DNA from: Thuidium tamariscinum | Lineage: Eukaryota > Streptophyta > Bryopsida > Hypnales > Thuidiaceae | Assembly (NCBI GenBank): GCA_947034885.2 | Contig: OX344752.2 | Location: 24,141,386 to 24,205,385 of the forward strand | Length of the DNA: 64,000 nt | Direction: 5' to 3' | Part shown: positions 12,401-24,035 of the stretch, piece by piece | How positions within the stretch are numbered: the stretch's first letter is position 1 | Layout: each line of letters opens with the position of its first letter | The notes under the pieces: model-generated | Databases searched by the model: none | Seen by the model: only the letters and a program-made list of their open reading frames with translations | Told to the model about the DNA's origin: nothing | Made by a program: the position numbers and the translations under genes

Positions 12401-14836
12401 ACTGGGCTGAGAAGGGAATTTCTGGTTTCACGGTATTCAAGTACAAGCTTCGGCGTTTGGCTGGGCAGCCAATTCTCACTACCGAGCAGGTGCACACTTC
12501 TGTTGCATTTATAATCTTGTCTAGGAAAGAGCACCTATCACTGGTGCTGGGGATGAGGCTAAATAGTAAATAATACTTCTTGATGATACTATCTGCCACT
12601 TTTTGATTTTATTGAAGATTATGAGCAATTGCTCGGACAAGTTAAGCCTTTGCGGTGGCACTCGTTTATGAGAAATAGTTCCAAGACATATGCAACGTTG
12701 TTAAGCTAGATTTCTCCGATCTACTCAAAGCTTGGGTGTTGCGGAAAAAAATGCAGGTTAAATTCTCGAGAGGGAAAGTTGCGCCAATCAACATTGCAGA
12801 CCTCCGGGGGTACTAATCACCAACTGCACTTCTATCTGCATGAAGTTCTTAAGTGCACTATGAAATGTCTTTTTGCATGTTCTCTATGAACCAGTGGTGA
12901 ATTGAATTCTCCGATTGTGTACAGATTGGTATATAATGATATCTCGAATGGGCAGGAGAGACTTCCAGTGCCTGCTTCCAACACTATTGACGATCCTCCG
13001 GTCCCTCCAACAGGTTTGTGCGCCACCATTCCAGTGGACTGGTTTTTATTCTTCCACGTACTATCTGTTCCGTAACTTATTTTTGAAGTTATTCAAGTTA
13101 AGGCTAACTTGTTTTTGATAGTATGTCATTCATCCTGCATCTTGTTATCCATGTCACACACTTCACAGACCTCACGACCTCTCTTTCTCGCTTTTGATTG
13201 AACACGCTACTCGCAGTTCCCTATGTGTTATTATTTATTTACTTGACATGGTTCTGTTTACTAGACTACACTTACATCTCGAAGACAATTACGCCTGCGA
13301 ATATACCAAAGCCGCCCCCGGCCAAGGGCTGCTCTTGCAAGGGACTGTGCACTGACGAGAAGACATGTGCTTGTGCTCGCAAGAACGGAGGATCCTTCCC
13401 CTATGTCCTAAACCATGGCGGAAGGTAATCCTTGTGGTTTCGGTGCATTTTTTCTTTCGGTATAAGGTTTCATACTGTTTTTTCTAGGAGAGCTATGCCC
13501 TAGCTGTGACTTTGCTACACTTATGCCTTAGCATTTAAGATAAAACCGAATGTTAAGAACCTCCACTGTTGCATTTAAAGGTTTACTCATTTCTCTGGTT
13601 ATGAAGAACGAAATTTTTTTCTGACTTTTGTGTAGCAGACCTTTTGATGGTGCAGATGTGCCATTGAGCTTTATTTTCCGAAGTGGCTTCGGTCCTATCT
13701 AATCAGTTCCTTGTAAATGGTTGCGTGTAGATCGGTGCACTTCTTTGATGTTGGTTGCTACCAACATTGACCTTTGTTTTCTGCAGTTTTCATCTAGAAC
13801 TGCGAATGGTTGTGATGTGCAGGCTTGTGCAACCGATGGATGTTGTTTACGAGTGTGGGCCAGGATGTGGCTGTGGCCCCGAATGCTTGAACCGAACATC
13901 TCAAAAGGGTCTCCAATTTAGGCTCGAGGTATGGGTTTGCTTCTAGCAACGCCTCATGTTTCAGAGCCCCATTGTTTTTGCATGTATTGTATTCTTGGTA
14001 ATATAAATATTCACTAGGTTGACGTTCTGCATGGATGCCGCTGACTTTCTGAAGTGGAGCATACAATGGGTTTGAATTGTGCAGGTATACAAAACCGTCT
14101 CGAAGGGGTGGGCTTGCCGGTCATGGGACTTTATTCCAGCGGGATCTCCTATTTGCGAGTACTTCGGTGTGTTGAGAAAGAACGACGAGAATTTGGAAAG
14201 CATGGTGGATAACGGCTACATATTTGAACTTGATATGTACCAAACTATGCAAGGCATGGAAGGGCGCCAGGTAATAAATCTGTATTCCATCGATGCACCA
14301 GATCCTGTTTTCTTAAGCGAATGCGAATTCCTTCATGTCATGCAGTTTTCTAAGTCTTTCCTTTCATGTCTTAAAGTTCCCATCCCTTGTGATTGCATTG
14401 CAGAAGCGATTTGGTGATGTAACTCCTGAAATCAACACTGAGGACGAACTGATCCAAGATGTCGCATTCGTCCTTGATGCTGGGAAGAATGGAAGCGTTT
14501 CGAGATTTCTCAATCATAGCTGTGAACCTAACGTGTTCATTCAGTGTGTAATGAGTCACCATAGTGATCATTTCATGCCCCGGATTGTGATGTTCGCAGC
14601 CGACAATATCCATCCATTAGAGGTGCGCTAAAATCTCCTACTCGCTTCTCTTCTGCGTTTACTCTACGTTCGACTTACCTTAATGACATCTGTTCTCATG
14701 GATTATGTCATGTGAATGGCAGGAGTTGTGCTATGACTACGGTTATGCTATGGACAGCGTGTTGAATGCGGACGGTACAGTCAAGCCGATGGCTTGCCAC
14801 TGCGGAGCCCCATCTTGTCGGAAACGAATGTATTAG
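9488..14836 (+). CDS. SUVH: SUVH-type histone H3K9 methyltransferase (SRA + pre-SET + SET + post-SET), 14 exons
   Basis: Spliced exons: 9488-10087, 10439-10537, 10720-10774, 10914-11020, 11462-11635, 12008-12106, 12391-12489, 12757-12809, 12925-13013, 13265-13424, 13823-13928, 14085-14270, 14404-14622, 14723-14836; 2,160 nt, 719 residues, every junction in frame. The N-terminus (about 1-200) is Lys/Glu-rich and basic. The SRA/YDG domain (about 245-410) has GYEDD, TGQGG and YTYDGLYE. The pre-SET region carries exactly nine Cys (481, 483, 487, 493, 495, 523, 527, 529, 533). The SET domain has GWACRSW, RFLNHSCEPN (643-652) and ELCYDYG (683-689). Post-SET is CxCxxxxC (707-714). By family knowledge the SRA domain binds methylated cytosine and SET methylates H3K9 in nuclear heterochromatin. 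All catalytic motifs are present, so it should be active. Intron 5 has a GC donor. Start: first ATG of the long exon, with no rival upstream in frame. Which SUVH subgroup is not settled. Confidence 0.95.
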
Positions 14837-15340
14837 ATGCGATCTGTATATATAATCTACTAGTGTTTTAAGAAGGCTTGCTGGAGCACCTACCAGCCTA
14901 ATCAGCGACACAGGTTTTGCACTTCCACTGCAATTTTTTTGGTGGCTGTTCCACTGGAAACTCAATTCTTTTGTTAATTTTGATGAACCCTCTTAGTTTT
15001 AGTCTTTTTTTAGTTTATCCGTGTCCTTTATTTTATTTGCTCAGACAATTGTCAAATGTACAAAATGAATGCAAAATGCTGAACCCTGTTCAATAAAAGA
15101 TTGGTACACGTTTCCTGGCATGAAGTTGGTGCTGCCTTCTGAAGGTGGTCTTAAGGTTCAAAGCTTTTTTATATGGAAGAATAGATGCTGAACTGCTGAT
15201 CGTTATGATTCCTCTCATCTCGGGGATGCCACTAAAGCGATAAACGTCACTAACGGTCATACACGTACACCCCGCGTACAAAACATGAATCTATGAGCAA
15301 GTTAATCTTCATTTATATAATGTTGGATATGAATTTTTTT
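14837..15340 (+). other. SUVH 3' flank
   Basis: Moderate-GC sequence after the stop codon, with no coding region recognised. It probably holds the 3' untranslated region, ending near the AATAAA at 15092. Confidence 0.5.
15092..15097 (+). terminator. Possible polyadenylation signal of the SUVH gene
   Basis: AATAAA about 256 bases downstream of the stop codon, preceded by T-rich sequence. This is a reasonable distance for a plant 3' untranslated region. Plant signals are loose, so this is only a candidate. Confidence 0.35.
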
Positions 15341-15465
15341 TGGAACAACTGGGCAGGGCCCATTGCATTAAGAACTGAAGAATAAACATCCAGGCCAAGC
15401 GGCCGGAAACAGAACCAAAGCGCGAAGTCGGCGACTGCTCGGGACAGAGCGCCTTTTAAAAAAAA
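15333..15465 (-). mobile_element. Possible 3' tail of a LINE or SINE
   Basis: Read on the minus strand, a GC-richer stretch leads into TTAATGCAATGGGCCCTGCC and ends in an A-run. A hairpin-like GGGC...GCCC followed by poly(A) resembles the 3' ends of plant L1-type LINEs and derived SINEs. It is only about 130 bases, with no reverse transcriptase sequence and no target duplication I could define. It could instead be an unrelated GC-rich fragment. Confidence 0.35.
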
Positions 15466-15684
15466 AAATTTGAACAAGAGAGACGAGCCCTTGGATACGA
15501 ATCTTCAGTTGAAACTATGTCAATATACTACTCTGGCTCGTAGCACGTTAAAGCTCTATTTAATGGCGAACCTTCCAGAAAAGAACCCTGAAATAAAGAG
15601 CCCATTGTCTTTATCTTTCGCTCAAAGAAAAATCTGCCATTGATTCTTTGTTTCTGCAGGTAACTTGCAAGATTTTAGAACGCT

Positions 15685-16920
15685 TTGAGCCTTCCACAGA
15701 AGCATTACATGTCTGTTTATTTTTATTTGTCTAAAGCATGTTTGCAATCTGAAATGGACATGTTAAAAATAATTGTGTATGAAGGGCTTGTCCAAGTTGG
15801 CGTCACTGGTCTCCTCCATCTTATGGAATGTTTAACACATTTCAAAATTTGTTGCAAGAGGGTTATATATATGTTGAACATGTGCATGTAAGATTTCACT
15901 TACAATTAGCAACATATGCTTCAACAGTAGTTTGCTTGGTGGAAGCGTAGAAATGTGTGCATTATGGGAGGAGGTCCAGAAACCGACCATCTAAGGGCTG
16001 GAACAGAATTTTGGGCAGGTCAAACATCTTGAAATATTTTTCAGAAAATTTTCCTTGAAAGAGAGCTTAAATAGGCATCTAACCCAAGTTGTTTCATATT
16101 TTTTGGAGCTCTCTAGAATTAGTTATCAAATTCTGAAGTTGAAAGGGCATAGGGCTCTAAAATGGTGCCCTAGCTAAAATGTACACTGTCAGTACACTGC
16201 TGAAGGCTATGAAAATGCAACATGTACAAGTACTGTACATTTAAGAGAGGGCACCATTTTAGAACCCACTCCATTCAAGAGCCTCCTCCTATAGTCTCTT
16301 GAATAGTGGTTGTGCTTGTCAACATCATTGGTGACTACAAATCAATAGGAAACAAGAGCTTTAAAAGTAGGACATTTCAAGAGCAATAGTTGTGTCTTAT
16401 ACTCTTGTGCATTTGCCTCAGTATAATAAAAGAAAATGAAAATAAATTTTTTGATTTTCTAATTAGAAAAATGGTAGAAAATGGGAGGGTTCCTTTCTAT
16501 AGAGAAGTTATGGTATTTGATTAGAAGTGTAATCATACTAATATGATAAGAATTGGAATTGATATGAATTTTCATATCAAATATAGAAAATTGTTAGTAG
16601 GTGGGGGTCATTGTAAAGAGGTTCCAAATTAGTGATCCATTACTTTAATCTTGTTTGATAAATCTTTTGAAGTACAAGTTAAACATTCTAAAAGTACCTT
16701 TTCTATTTGTATAGATGATTAATTGTCATGTGAAGTATAAAATTCCAAGGAAGTCCATCTAACCATCCATCATGAAACTAAATGATTATCAACCTTCAAT
16801 TGTTTATTATTAAATGTAAATTTGAAGTAATTTTCTAACATGAGCACTTCTTATTTGCTTGAAGGATATGGCTTACAAATTTTGTAGAAATGCATAATGG
16901 ATTGACAATGATAGGAGGGG
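15685..16920. repeat. Direct repeat X, copy 1
   Basis: Matches 20470-22060 in the same orientation over separate blocks: around 15700-15890 (shared AAAATTTGTTGCAAGAGGGT) and around 16380-16740 (shared CAAATATAGAAAATTGTTAG and CTTTAATCTTGTTTGAT). Roughly three quarters of bases agree by eye, with several length differences. The two copies bracket the right minisatellite block. No open frame is conserved between them and no terminal motif marks them as a known element. Confidence 0.7.
16152..16267. mobile_element. Small hairpin MITE (116 bp)
   Basis: Left end GGGCTCTAAAATGGTGCCCT; the right end is its reverse complement with one mismatch over 20 bases. Inner sequence also pairs partly (AAATGTACA against TGTACATTT), giving a near-complete hairpin. 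No target duplication is convincing, so the superfamily is open. It lies inside direct repeat copy 1, and I did not find it in copy 2. Confidence 0.7.
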
Positions 16921-16954
16921 GGGCTTGTTGATGAAATTCATTCTTTTGTTAATT

Positions 16955-18880
16955 TTGCCAATTCTTCAATGTTTATCAAATTTATAAGTATCTTAATGGT
17001 TTGTAAAGACTCACTTAAATATCAACAAGAATAAAAAATCAACTCAAAATTTTTAAAAGAAGTAGAAAAGTATTTGAATAGATTAAAAAAATCATACTTT
17101 CTATTTTTCAATGGTAAAAGTACATTTAGCAATTGATGACATGATTTAATACTTTAATATAAGATTTCAAAGTGTAAATCAATTTTAGGAAGTGAAACTT
17201 ATATCATAATGATTTATCATGATTACTTTTACTTTTAAAAGGACAATAATCTACCAGCCAATCAATCCCTCATTCCAACTATATACACTTACCTATTCAT
17301 TTAATAAGTGAGTCATTTTTCAACACCCCCTCATATTTCTATTTTCAATCTTCCCATATCGATATTTTCATTATCTCTACTTAACCCATAAAGGATTGTA
17401 GTTGATTTGGAGGGTGGGCAAAACATTTTTTGACACCAAGCTAAATATGAAAAAAAACACAAATTGTGATGCATTTCAAAGATCTAACTATATTGATGAA
17501 ATTGGCATGAATATTTGTGCCTCTTCAATAACTTTTTTGGCAATTGAAAGTTCTCTTGTTAGAATTTTTTTGTATTTTTAGTCCATTTTTTGATAGTTTT
17601 TTCAACCCCTCAACCACATACTAGCACAAATTGCTATAATTCTTGTCCCAATGCATTCAATTGCCAATTCTCCACACTTATCTTCATTTGTCCATATCCA
17701 AATTCATTCTAAAACTTTTCCTACCAACAAAAAAGTGTCAATATCAATCCAAAGGTAGTCAATTGATTTTTAATAGGTTAACTAAGCAATCATTCATCCA
17801 ATTACTTAATAAGTGAATCATTTTCAATACCTCCTATAATTGTATTTCCATGAGTCCCATATTTATACTTTCGTTATCTCCATACACCCAAACAAATACT
17901 CATCTAGTCAGCCATTGACTTCATAAAAGATCCATTTTCATTACTTCCTCATATTTGTATTTTCATTCCCCACACACAATTAAGCAACCACTCACCCACT
18001 TATTTGATAATTGAATCATTTGCATTCCCCTACATTTGTTATTTTTATGACCTCCATAGTAATATTTTTGTCATGCCCACACAACCAAGCAACCATTGTC
18101 CCATTCAGTTAATAAGTGAGTCATTTTCATTCCCTCCTTATCTTGACTTTCATTACTACACACACAACCAAGAGAACACTCACCTACTCACTTAATAAAA
18201 AAATGATTTTCATTACCCTTCTACACCAATTTTTTCATTGCTCTTATAGTTTGTGCATTCATTGCCATCAATACAACCAAGCAACCACTCATCCACTCAC
18301 TCAGCCACCCACTCACTCAGTCACCTCACGTATTAAATGAGTCATTTTCATCATCTCTCCAAATCTACACTTTCATTATTCTCCACACAACCAAGCAACC
18401 ATCACCCACTCACGTAATAAATGAGTCATTTTCATTATCTTTCCAAATCTATTACTTCATATTTCATTACCACCATATCTACACTTTCATTATCCTCTAT
18501 ACAACCAAACCATCGTCACCTACTCATGTAATAAATGAGTCATTTCCATTATCTCTCCAAATCTATTACTTTGTATTTCATTACCACCATATCTACACTT
18601 TCATTATCCCCCTATAACCAAACCATCACCCACCCACTTAATAAATGAATCATTTTCATTACCCCCATATCTATACTTTCACTACCACCTATGCAATTAC
18701 TTATTTACTCACATACTAAGTGACTCAATTTCATTACTCTTCCCATATTTGTAGCACAATGTAGGGAGAAATATTAGCTTAACAAGCTAAAATCCTACAT
18801 TTTCTAGAACAAACTAGTTGTTTGGAATACATTCTTTTTTTTTCCTTCTAAAATGATCACTACCAAACAACAACTCATCC
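16955..18880. repeat. Right flank of the inverted duplication around the SUVH gene
   Basis: Reverse complement of the left flank (5180-7655). It contains the non-tandem tail (16955-17245), degenerate units (17280-18700) and the junction segment with CCTTCTAAAATGATCA near 18842, matched by TGATAATTTT-like sequence near 5200 on the left. Without the insertion at 17385-17777 its length is close to that of the left flank without its insertion, so the two came from one block before either insertion. Confidence 0.8.
17385..17777. mobile_element. TTAA-flanked insertion (393 bp)
   Basis: Starts CCCATAAAGG and ends TAATAGG, bordered on both sides by TTAA. The inverted duplicate at about 7228-7240 has the same surrounding sequence with one TTAA and no insert (TTTGCTTAACTAAACAACC), so the insertion point and the TTAA duplication are directly visible. 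Terminal inverted repeats are weak. The interior does not clearly match the other TTAA elements, so it may be a diverged or separate family. No coding region. Confidence 0.75.
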
Positions 18881-20465
18881 ACTCACTTCATAAATTAGTT
18901 AATTTCATTATCTTTCCTAATATCTTATTTCATGACCCCCATATCTGTACTTTCATAACACTATTCAATTAGACAACCACTCATCCAATCACTTCATAAA
19001 TTAATTAATTTCATTGTCTTTTCTAATTTGTTATTTCATTACCCCCATATATGTACTTCTATAACCCCACACAACCAGACAAGCACTCATCCAATCACTT
19101 CATAAATTAGTCAGTTTCATTACCCTCCTTAACCTGTTATTTCGTTACCCCCATATATGTACTTCTATAACCCCACACAACCAGACAAGCACTCATCCAC
19201 TCACTTCATAAATTAGTCAGTTTCATTACCTTCCTTAACCTGTTATTTCATTACCCCCATATATATACTTCTATAACCCCACACAACCAGACAAGCATTC
19301 ATCCACTCACTTCATAAATTAGTCAGTTTCATTACCTTCCTTAACTTGTTATTTTGTTACCCCCATCATATGTACTTCTATAACCCCACACAACCAGACA
19401 AGCACTCATCTACTCACTTCATAAATTAGTCAGTTTCATTACCTTCTTTAACCTGTTATTTTGTTACCCCCATCATATGTACTTCTATAACCCCACACAA
19501 CCAGACAAGCACTCATCCACTCATTTCATAAATTAGTCAGTTTCATTACCCTCCTTAACATGTTATTTCATTACCCCCATATATGTACTTCTATAACCCC
19601 ACACAACCAGACAAGCACTCGTCCACTCACTTCATGAATCAGTCAATTTTATTACTCTTCTTAATCTGTTATTTCATTACCTCTACGTTTGTACTTTCAT
19701 AATTCTACTTAATGTAATAAACGCTCATCTTCTCACTTCATAAATTAATCAATTTCATTACCTTCCTTAACCTATTATTTTGTTACCTCCATATATCTAC
19801 TTCTATAACCCCACACAACTAAACGAGCACTCATCCACTCACTTCATAAATTAGTCAATTCCATCACCAATCCTAATTTGTTCTTTCAATACCCCCCCTA
19901 TTTGTATTTTCACAACCCCACACAACCAAATGACCAATTTCATTACCCTTTCTAATTTGTTATTTCATAACCCTCATATTTGCACTTTTATAACCTCACA
20001 CAACCAAAAAATCAATCATCCCCTTACTTAATAGATTAGTTAATTTCATTATCCTTCATAATCTATTATTTCATTACCTCCATATCTAAACTTTCGTAAC
20101 TCCACTCAACTAGACAACCACTCATCCATTCACTTACTTAATAAATTAATCAATTTCATCACCCTTCCTTATCTCTTATTTCATTACCCCCATATATGTA
20201 TTTTCATTACTCCCACACGATTAGGCATCACTCATCCACTCATTTCATAGATTAGTCAATTTTATTACCCTCCCACATATGTTATTTCATTACCTCTATA
20301 TCTATGCTTTCATTATTCCTTACAACTAGGCAACCACTCATCCATTCACTTCATAAATTAGTTAGTTTTTTTACCTTCACATATTTGTTATTTCATTTCC
20401 CCCATGCAACTAGGCAACCACTCATCTACTCACTTATGAATTAGTCAATTTCATTACCCTTCCAT
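18880..20465. repeat. Right minisatellite array, unit about 107 bp, inverted relative to the left array
   Basis: Tandem units in reverse orientation: ACTCATCCACTCACTTCATA, AATTAGTCA, TTTCATTACC, a CCTTAACCTGTTATTTCATT-like block and ACCCCACACAACCAGACAAG. Adjacent copies near 19141 and 19247 show a period of about 107 bases, so about 15 copies. Units at 19020-19620 resemble each other more than most left-array units do, which suggests recent local expansion here. Confidence 0.9.
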
Positions 20466-20469
20466 TTAT

Positions 20470-22060
20470 TGCATGCCTATTTATTTTTATTTTTGTAAAG
20501 TACATTTGAAATCTGAAATAAGTAAGTAGATTGTGTGCAATGGGCTTGTCCATGTTTGTGTCATTTATCTCTTCCATCTTATGAAATCTTTAACACATAA
20601 CAAAATTTGTTGCAAGAGGGTTTTATACATTTTGAACATGAGCTTGTTTAGTAGGAGCATATGGTTCAACAAGGATTCACTTAGTGGAAGGATAGAAGTG
20701 CTTGCATGAGTTTCTTGAACAATTAATGTGCTTGTCATCATTGTTGGAGGAGGGGTTGTTGCAAGAAACACCATCCATTTTTTGTAACGTTTTGGAAATG
20801 GACACTGTTTTCTTTAGGAGTACTATTTAATTAGAAAATAAATTAAAAAAAATATGAAAAATATTTCTAATGTATAAACCTTAAAGAAAAAGGTATCCTA
20901 TGAAAGAAAAGCTTAAGAAAATTCTCCAAGTAGGAGAACTAGAAAAGCGGAAAATCTCATGAAAATGGGCATATTTACATTTTAATTTGTAAAAAATAGG
21001 AAAATTTATTTTTATTGAATCTAAAAATTTTCCATTTGGGAAGAGTTGATGGTGATGACATTTCACCAAAAAAATAATCTTAGCTCTATTATCAATGGTT
21101 AGAAATTGCGTGTAATGGGAGTGTTGTTTGCACACATGTGGAGGACATAAAATAATGTATTTTTAGATTTCTTTTGATATGAATATGATTTCCTACTATG
21201 CAAATGCACCATGAAAATTTCAACTTTAAATCATTAAATTTGGGTACTCCTAACGTAGTAAAACCCCCTAAACCTCAATTTGTGACAAATTAACAAAAAA
21301 TACTTTTAAGTATAAAATGATTTTTTTAATTTCTAAAAAATAAGGGATTTAAAAATCATCAAGTTAGAGAGGTCCAATAATTATTTCATATTCTCAAATA
21401 TTTTAATTCAAAAGTTATAGCAGAAAAGAACAACTTCACTCCAATTGTGACGAGAAATAGAACCGGTGTTTCTTGCAATCACCTGGCTACAAATCAACAA
21501 AAAAAAAGGGAAAACTTCAAGAAATGGTTGTGTTTTGTGCCATTGCCTTAGTATGAAATGAAAATGAAAATGGAATTGTCTAATTTTTAATTGAAAAAAT
21601 TATAGAAAGTATTAGCACTCTTCTCCATATAGACTAGAGAGGTCATGGTATTTGATTAGAAGGGGAATCATAGTAATATGATAAAAATTGGAATAGATAT
21701 GAAATTTCAAATCAAATATAGAAAATTGTTAGGGGGGGTCATTTTAAAGAGGTTCCACATAAGTGACCTACTACTTTAATCTTGTTTGATGAATCTCTTA
21801 AAGTAGAAGTTGAACGTTTTGAAAGTACCTTTTCTATTGGTAGAGATGACTCTTCATTGTGGCAAGTTTATTAATTGCAAGTAAGTCTTTCTAACCAACA
21901 ATTATGTAACCATAAGGTTATCAATCTTCAATTGTTAATTAATAAATGTACGTTTGAAATAATTTTCTAACATTAGCACTTGATTACTTGCCTGAAGTAT
22001 ATGACTTACAAACATTGTGGAATAGGATAATATATTGATGGAGATGGAGAGGGCTTGTTG
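20470..22060. repeat. Direct repeat X, copy 2
   Basis: Same-orientation counterpart of 15685-16920, adjoining the outer end of the right array. Shared blocks lie at about 20470-20720 and 21510-21990. The middle (about 20760-21500) differs from copy 1. No gene was recognised in it. Confidence 0.7.
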
Positions 22061-22789
22061 ATGAGAGAATGAGGTCAATGACAACATTGGGTTAGTTGAC
22101 TATTGTAGAGACTCTCTAACACAATGCATATCTAAATTGATGGAGTATTGATTACTTGGTCTCACATTGAACCCAATCCTAGATACATACATCAAATAAA
22201 TTCTTTGAGATTAGTGAGCATGGGGACTTGAGCTTGGTTCTACAGCTAATATTTTATAGAAGTTCTATTGGACCAAGGATGTGATCTAGGGGTGTATGGT
22301 TATGGAAATTTGATTTTAACAAACAAATAGAACAAATGACCTAGTTTAATGTATCAATATAAATTTGTTGAAATAGAAGTAGATAGGTAGATGAATCAAG
22401 AATGTGACATAAATAAATTGAATATATTTAGATGGATGTTCTATAGAGTATCTTCTAGTTTTGTAAGATGATAGGGAGAAGTTTGAAGGTAGATTTGTGA
22501 TGAAGGATTGTATAGCATTCAAGGTAATGGATGAATGTCAACAGAGAGATTTTAGAATGAGAAATGATTTACACATTACTTGTGTAAATTGCAATCTTAT
22601 AAAACTTATTTTATAAGAAGAAAATGATATAAATAATGGTACCGTACCCTTAGAATAGGGTCGGCACATTATTGCAAGATATTTAATTAAAGTTTCTAAA
22701 GTAGCTTGGGCACTTTCAAATTCAATTTTAAAAATTCATCGCTAGATTAGAATGATTTTAAATATTTAGCTCATAGTTTTAAGTGCCAA
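22061..22789. other. AT-rich intergenic DNA
   Basis: No coding region, RNA gene or convincing repeat was recognised. Confidence 0.5.
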
Positions 22790-23345
22790 GTGAGTGAGTG
22801 AGACGAGGGGTGAGACAAACTCTATATACAAATAGGGTGGTGGGAGGTAAAACAAACTATGTGGGATATATAAATGGTTGGGATTAGTAGAAGCTCAACC
22901 TTATAATTTCATCAAAAGCAAGAATTGTACTTATAGTACAATTTCACACCTCATTTAGACGTAGTAAAATAATTTTTTTCAAAAAACTTTGAACTATTTA
23001 AATATGAAAAATCAAGTTAAGTTTCATCTTGAAAAAATGTTTGAGATTTTAAGACTCAATTTAGAAGTTATGAGCAAATTTTAGTGAGGGATTAGAAGGG
23101 ATTTTTTTGACATTTTCAAACATCCTTTTAATTTTGTCTATAACTTTTTTGTAAAGAATCAAAGTCACAAACGGATTTTTGGATATTAAATTTAGATTTA
23201 TTTCTCAATGTTTTAGTTCAAATTATTTTGAAAAAAATTATTCTACTATGCCAAAATAGGATCTGAAATCCAACGTTAAACATAATTCCTCCATTTTCAC
23301 AATGAGTGGTCAAGCTCTCATCTTCAAATTATCCCATGCCCTTTG
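22790..23345. repeat. Fold-back repeat, diverged relative of the repeat at the window end
   Basis: The two halves are inverted copies: TAGTAAAATAATTTTTTTCA near 22965 against the reverse complement of the TGAAAAAAATTATTCTACTA stretch near 23229, and a GAATTGTAC/GAGCTTGACC-like outer part. The same sequence type, less diverged, occurs at 61415-61900 and 63565-64000 (shared ATGTGGGATAT, ACCTCATTTAGAC). No coding frame; probably a non-autonomous fold-back element. Confidence 0.65.
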
Positions 23346-23774
23346 ACAATTCATGAAATACAATAGATTTCAATACAAAATAGCCTCTCCATCCTTATTT
23401 CTTACTAAATGTTAATATCGAAAATCCTCTTGTGATGTTTCTTGTGATGTTTGGTTCACAAGACTTCATTAAAACTATAAAATTACTCAATGAATTTAAA
23501 TTCTCATTTATACTTGTTAGTGACTGAAAGTCTCTTACAAATATTTAACTCAAGATTCCCCTTTATAACCCACATGCTTGAGCAAATTTTTAATTCTAAA
23601 TATAATTAATATACTTTTAAAGCTAAACACATCCTTAACAATCCTAAAAATAGTGGTGCAATATAACTTCTAATAAATTACACTCTTTGAAGTAATAAAT
23701 TTCTTTACTACTGATATGTTAAATTGGTTAAATTGGTCTTGGTCCAACCCATATACAAACATCATTAATGCAAA
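23346..23774. other. AT-rich intergenic DNA
   Basis: Nothing recognised beyond low-complexity AT-rich sequence. Confidence 0.5.
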
Positions 23775-24035
23775 TGACTCTCCCTTAGGGTACATCTACA
23801 CCAAAAAAATATGTAGAGATTTAATAGAGTTAATCGAGGAAAGAAGGTCCGAGGTTGGGGTTCGGCAACAGTATCACCTGGGGGTGGTGTCATTGGCAGT
23901 ATTGCTTGCTTCAGTTTGTCAACAGCCCTGAGATCATTGGGTGTTTTTTTTAATTTTAATTTTTTAAAATAGTAGCCGTCCACTTTGCAAAGTGGGGAAG
24001 ATTGAAGCATCCATAAGCGATCATTGATATTGTAT
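23775..24035 (-). repeat. Inverted repeat arm A, GC-richer island
   Basis: Reverse complement matches 25762-26000. Shared landmarks are AAGAAGGTCCGAGGTTGGGG (its reverse complement is in the other arm) and CACTTTGCAAAGT. On the minus strand it has an 81-codon open frame (23765-24010) that runs parallel to one in the other arm; shared peptides are PQPRTFFP and LCKVDG. No protein family was recognised. Confidence 0.65.

Noticed and set aside
15685-22060. Reading the direct repeats around the right array as ends of one large retroelement
   Set aside because: No terminal motif, primer site or coding sequence supports this, and the interior is minisatellite; a segmental duplication fits better.
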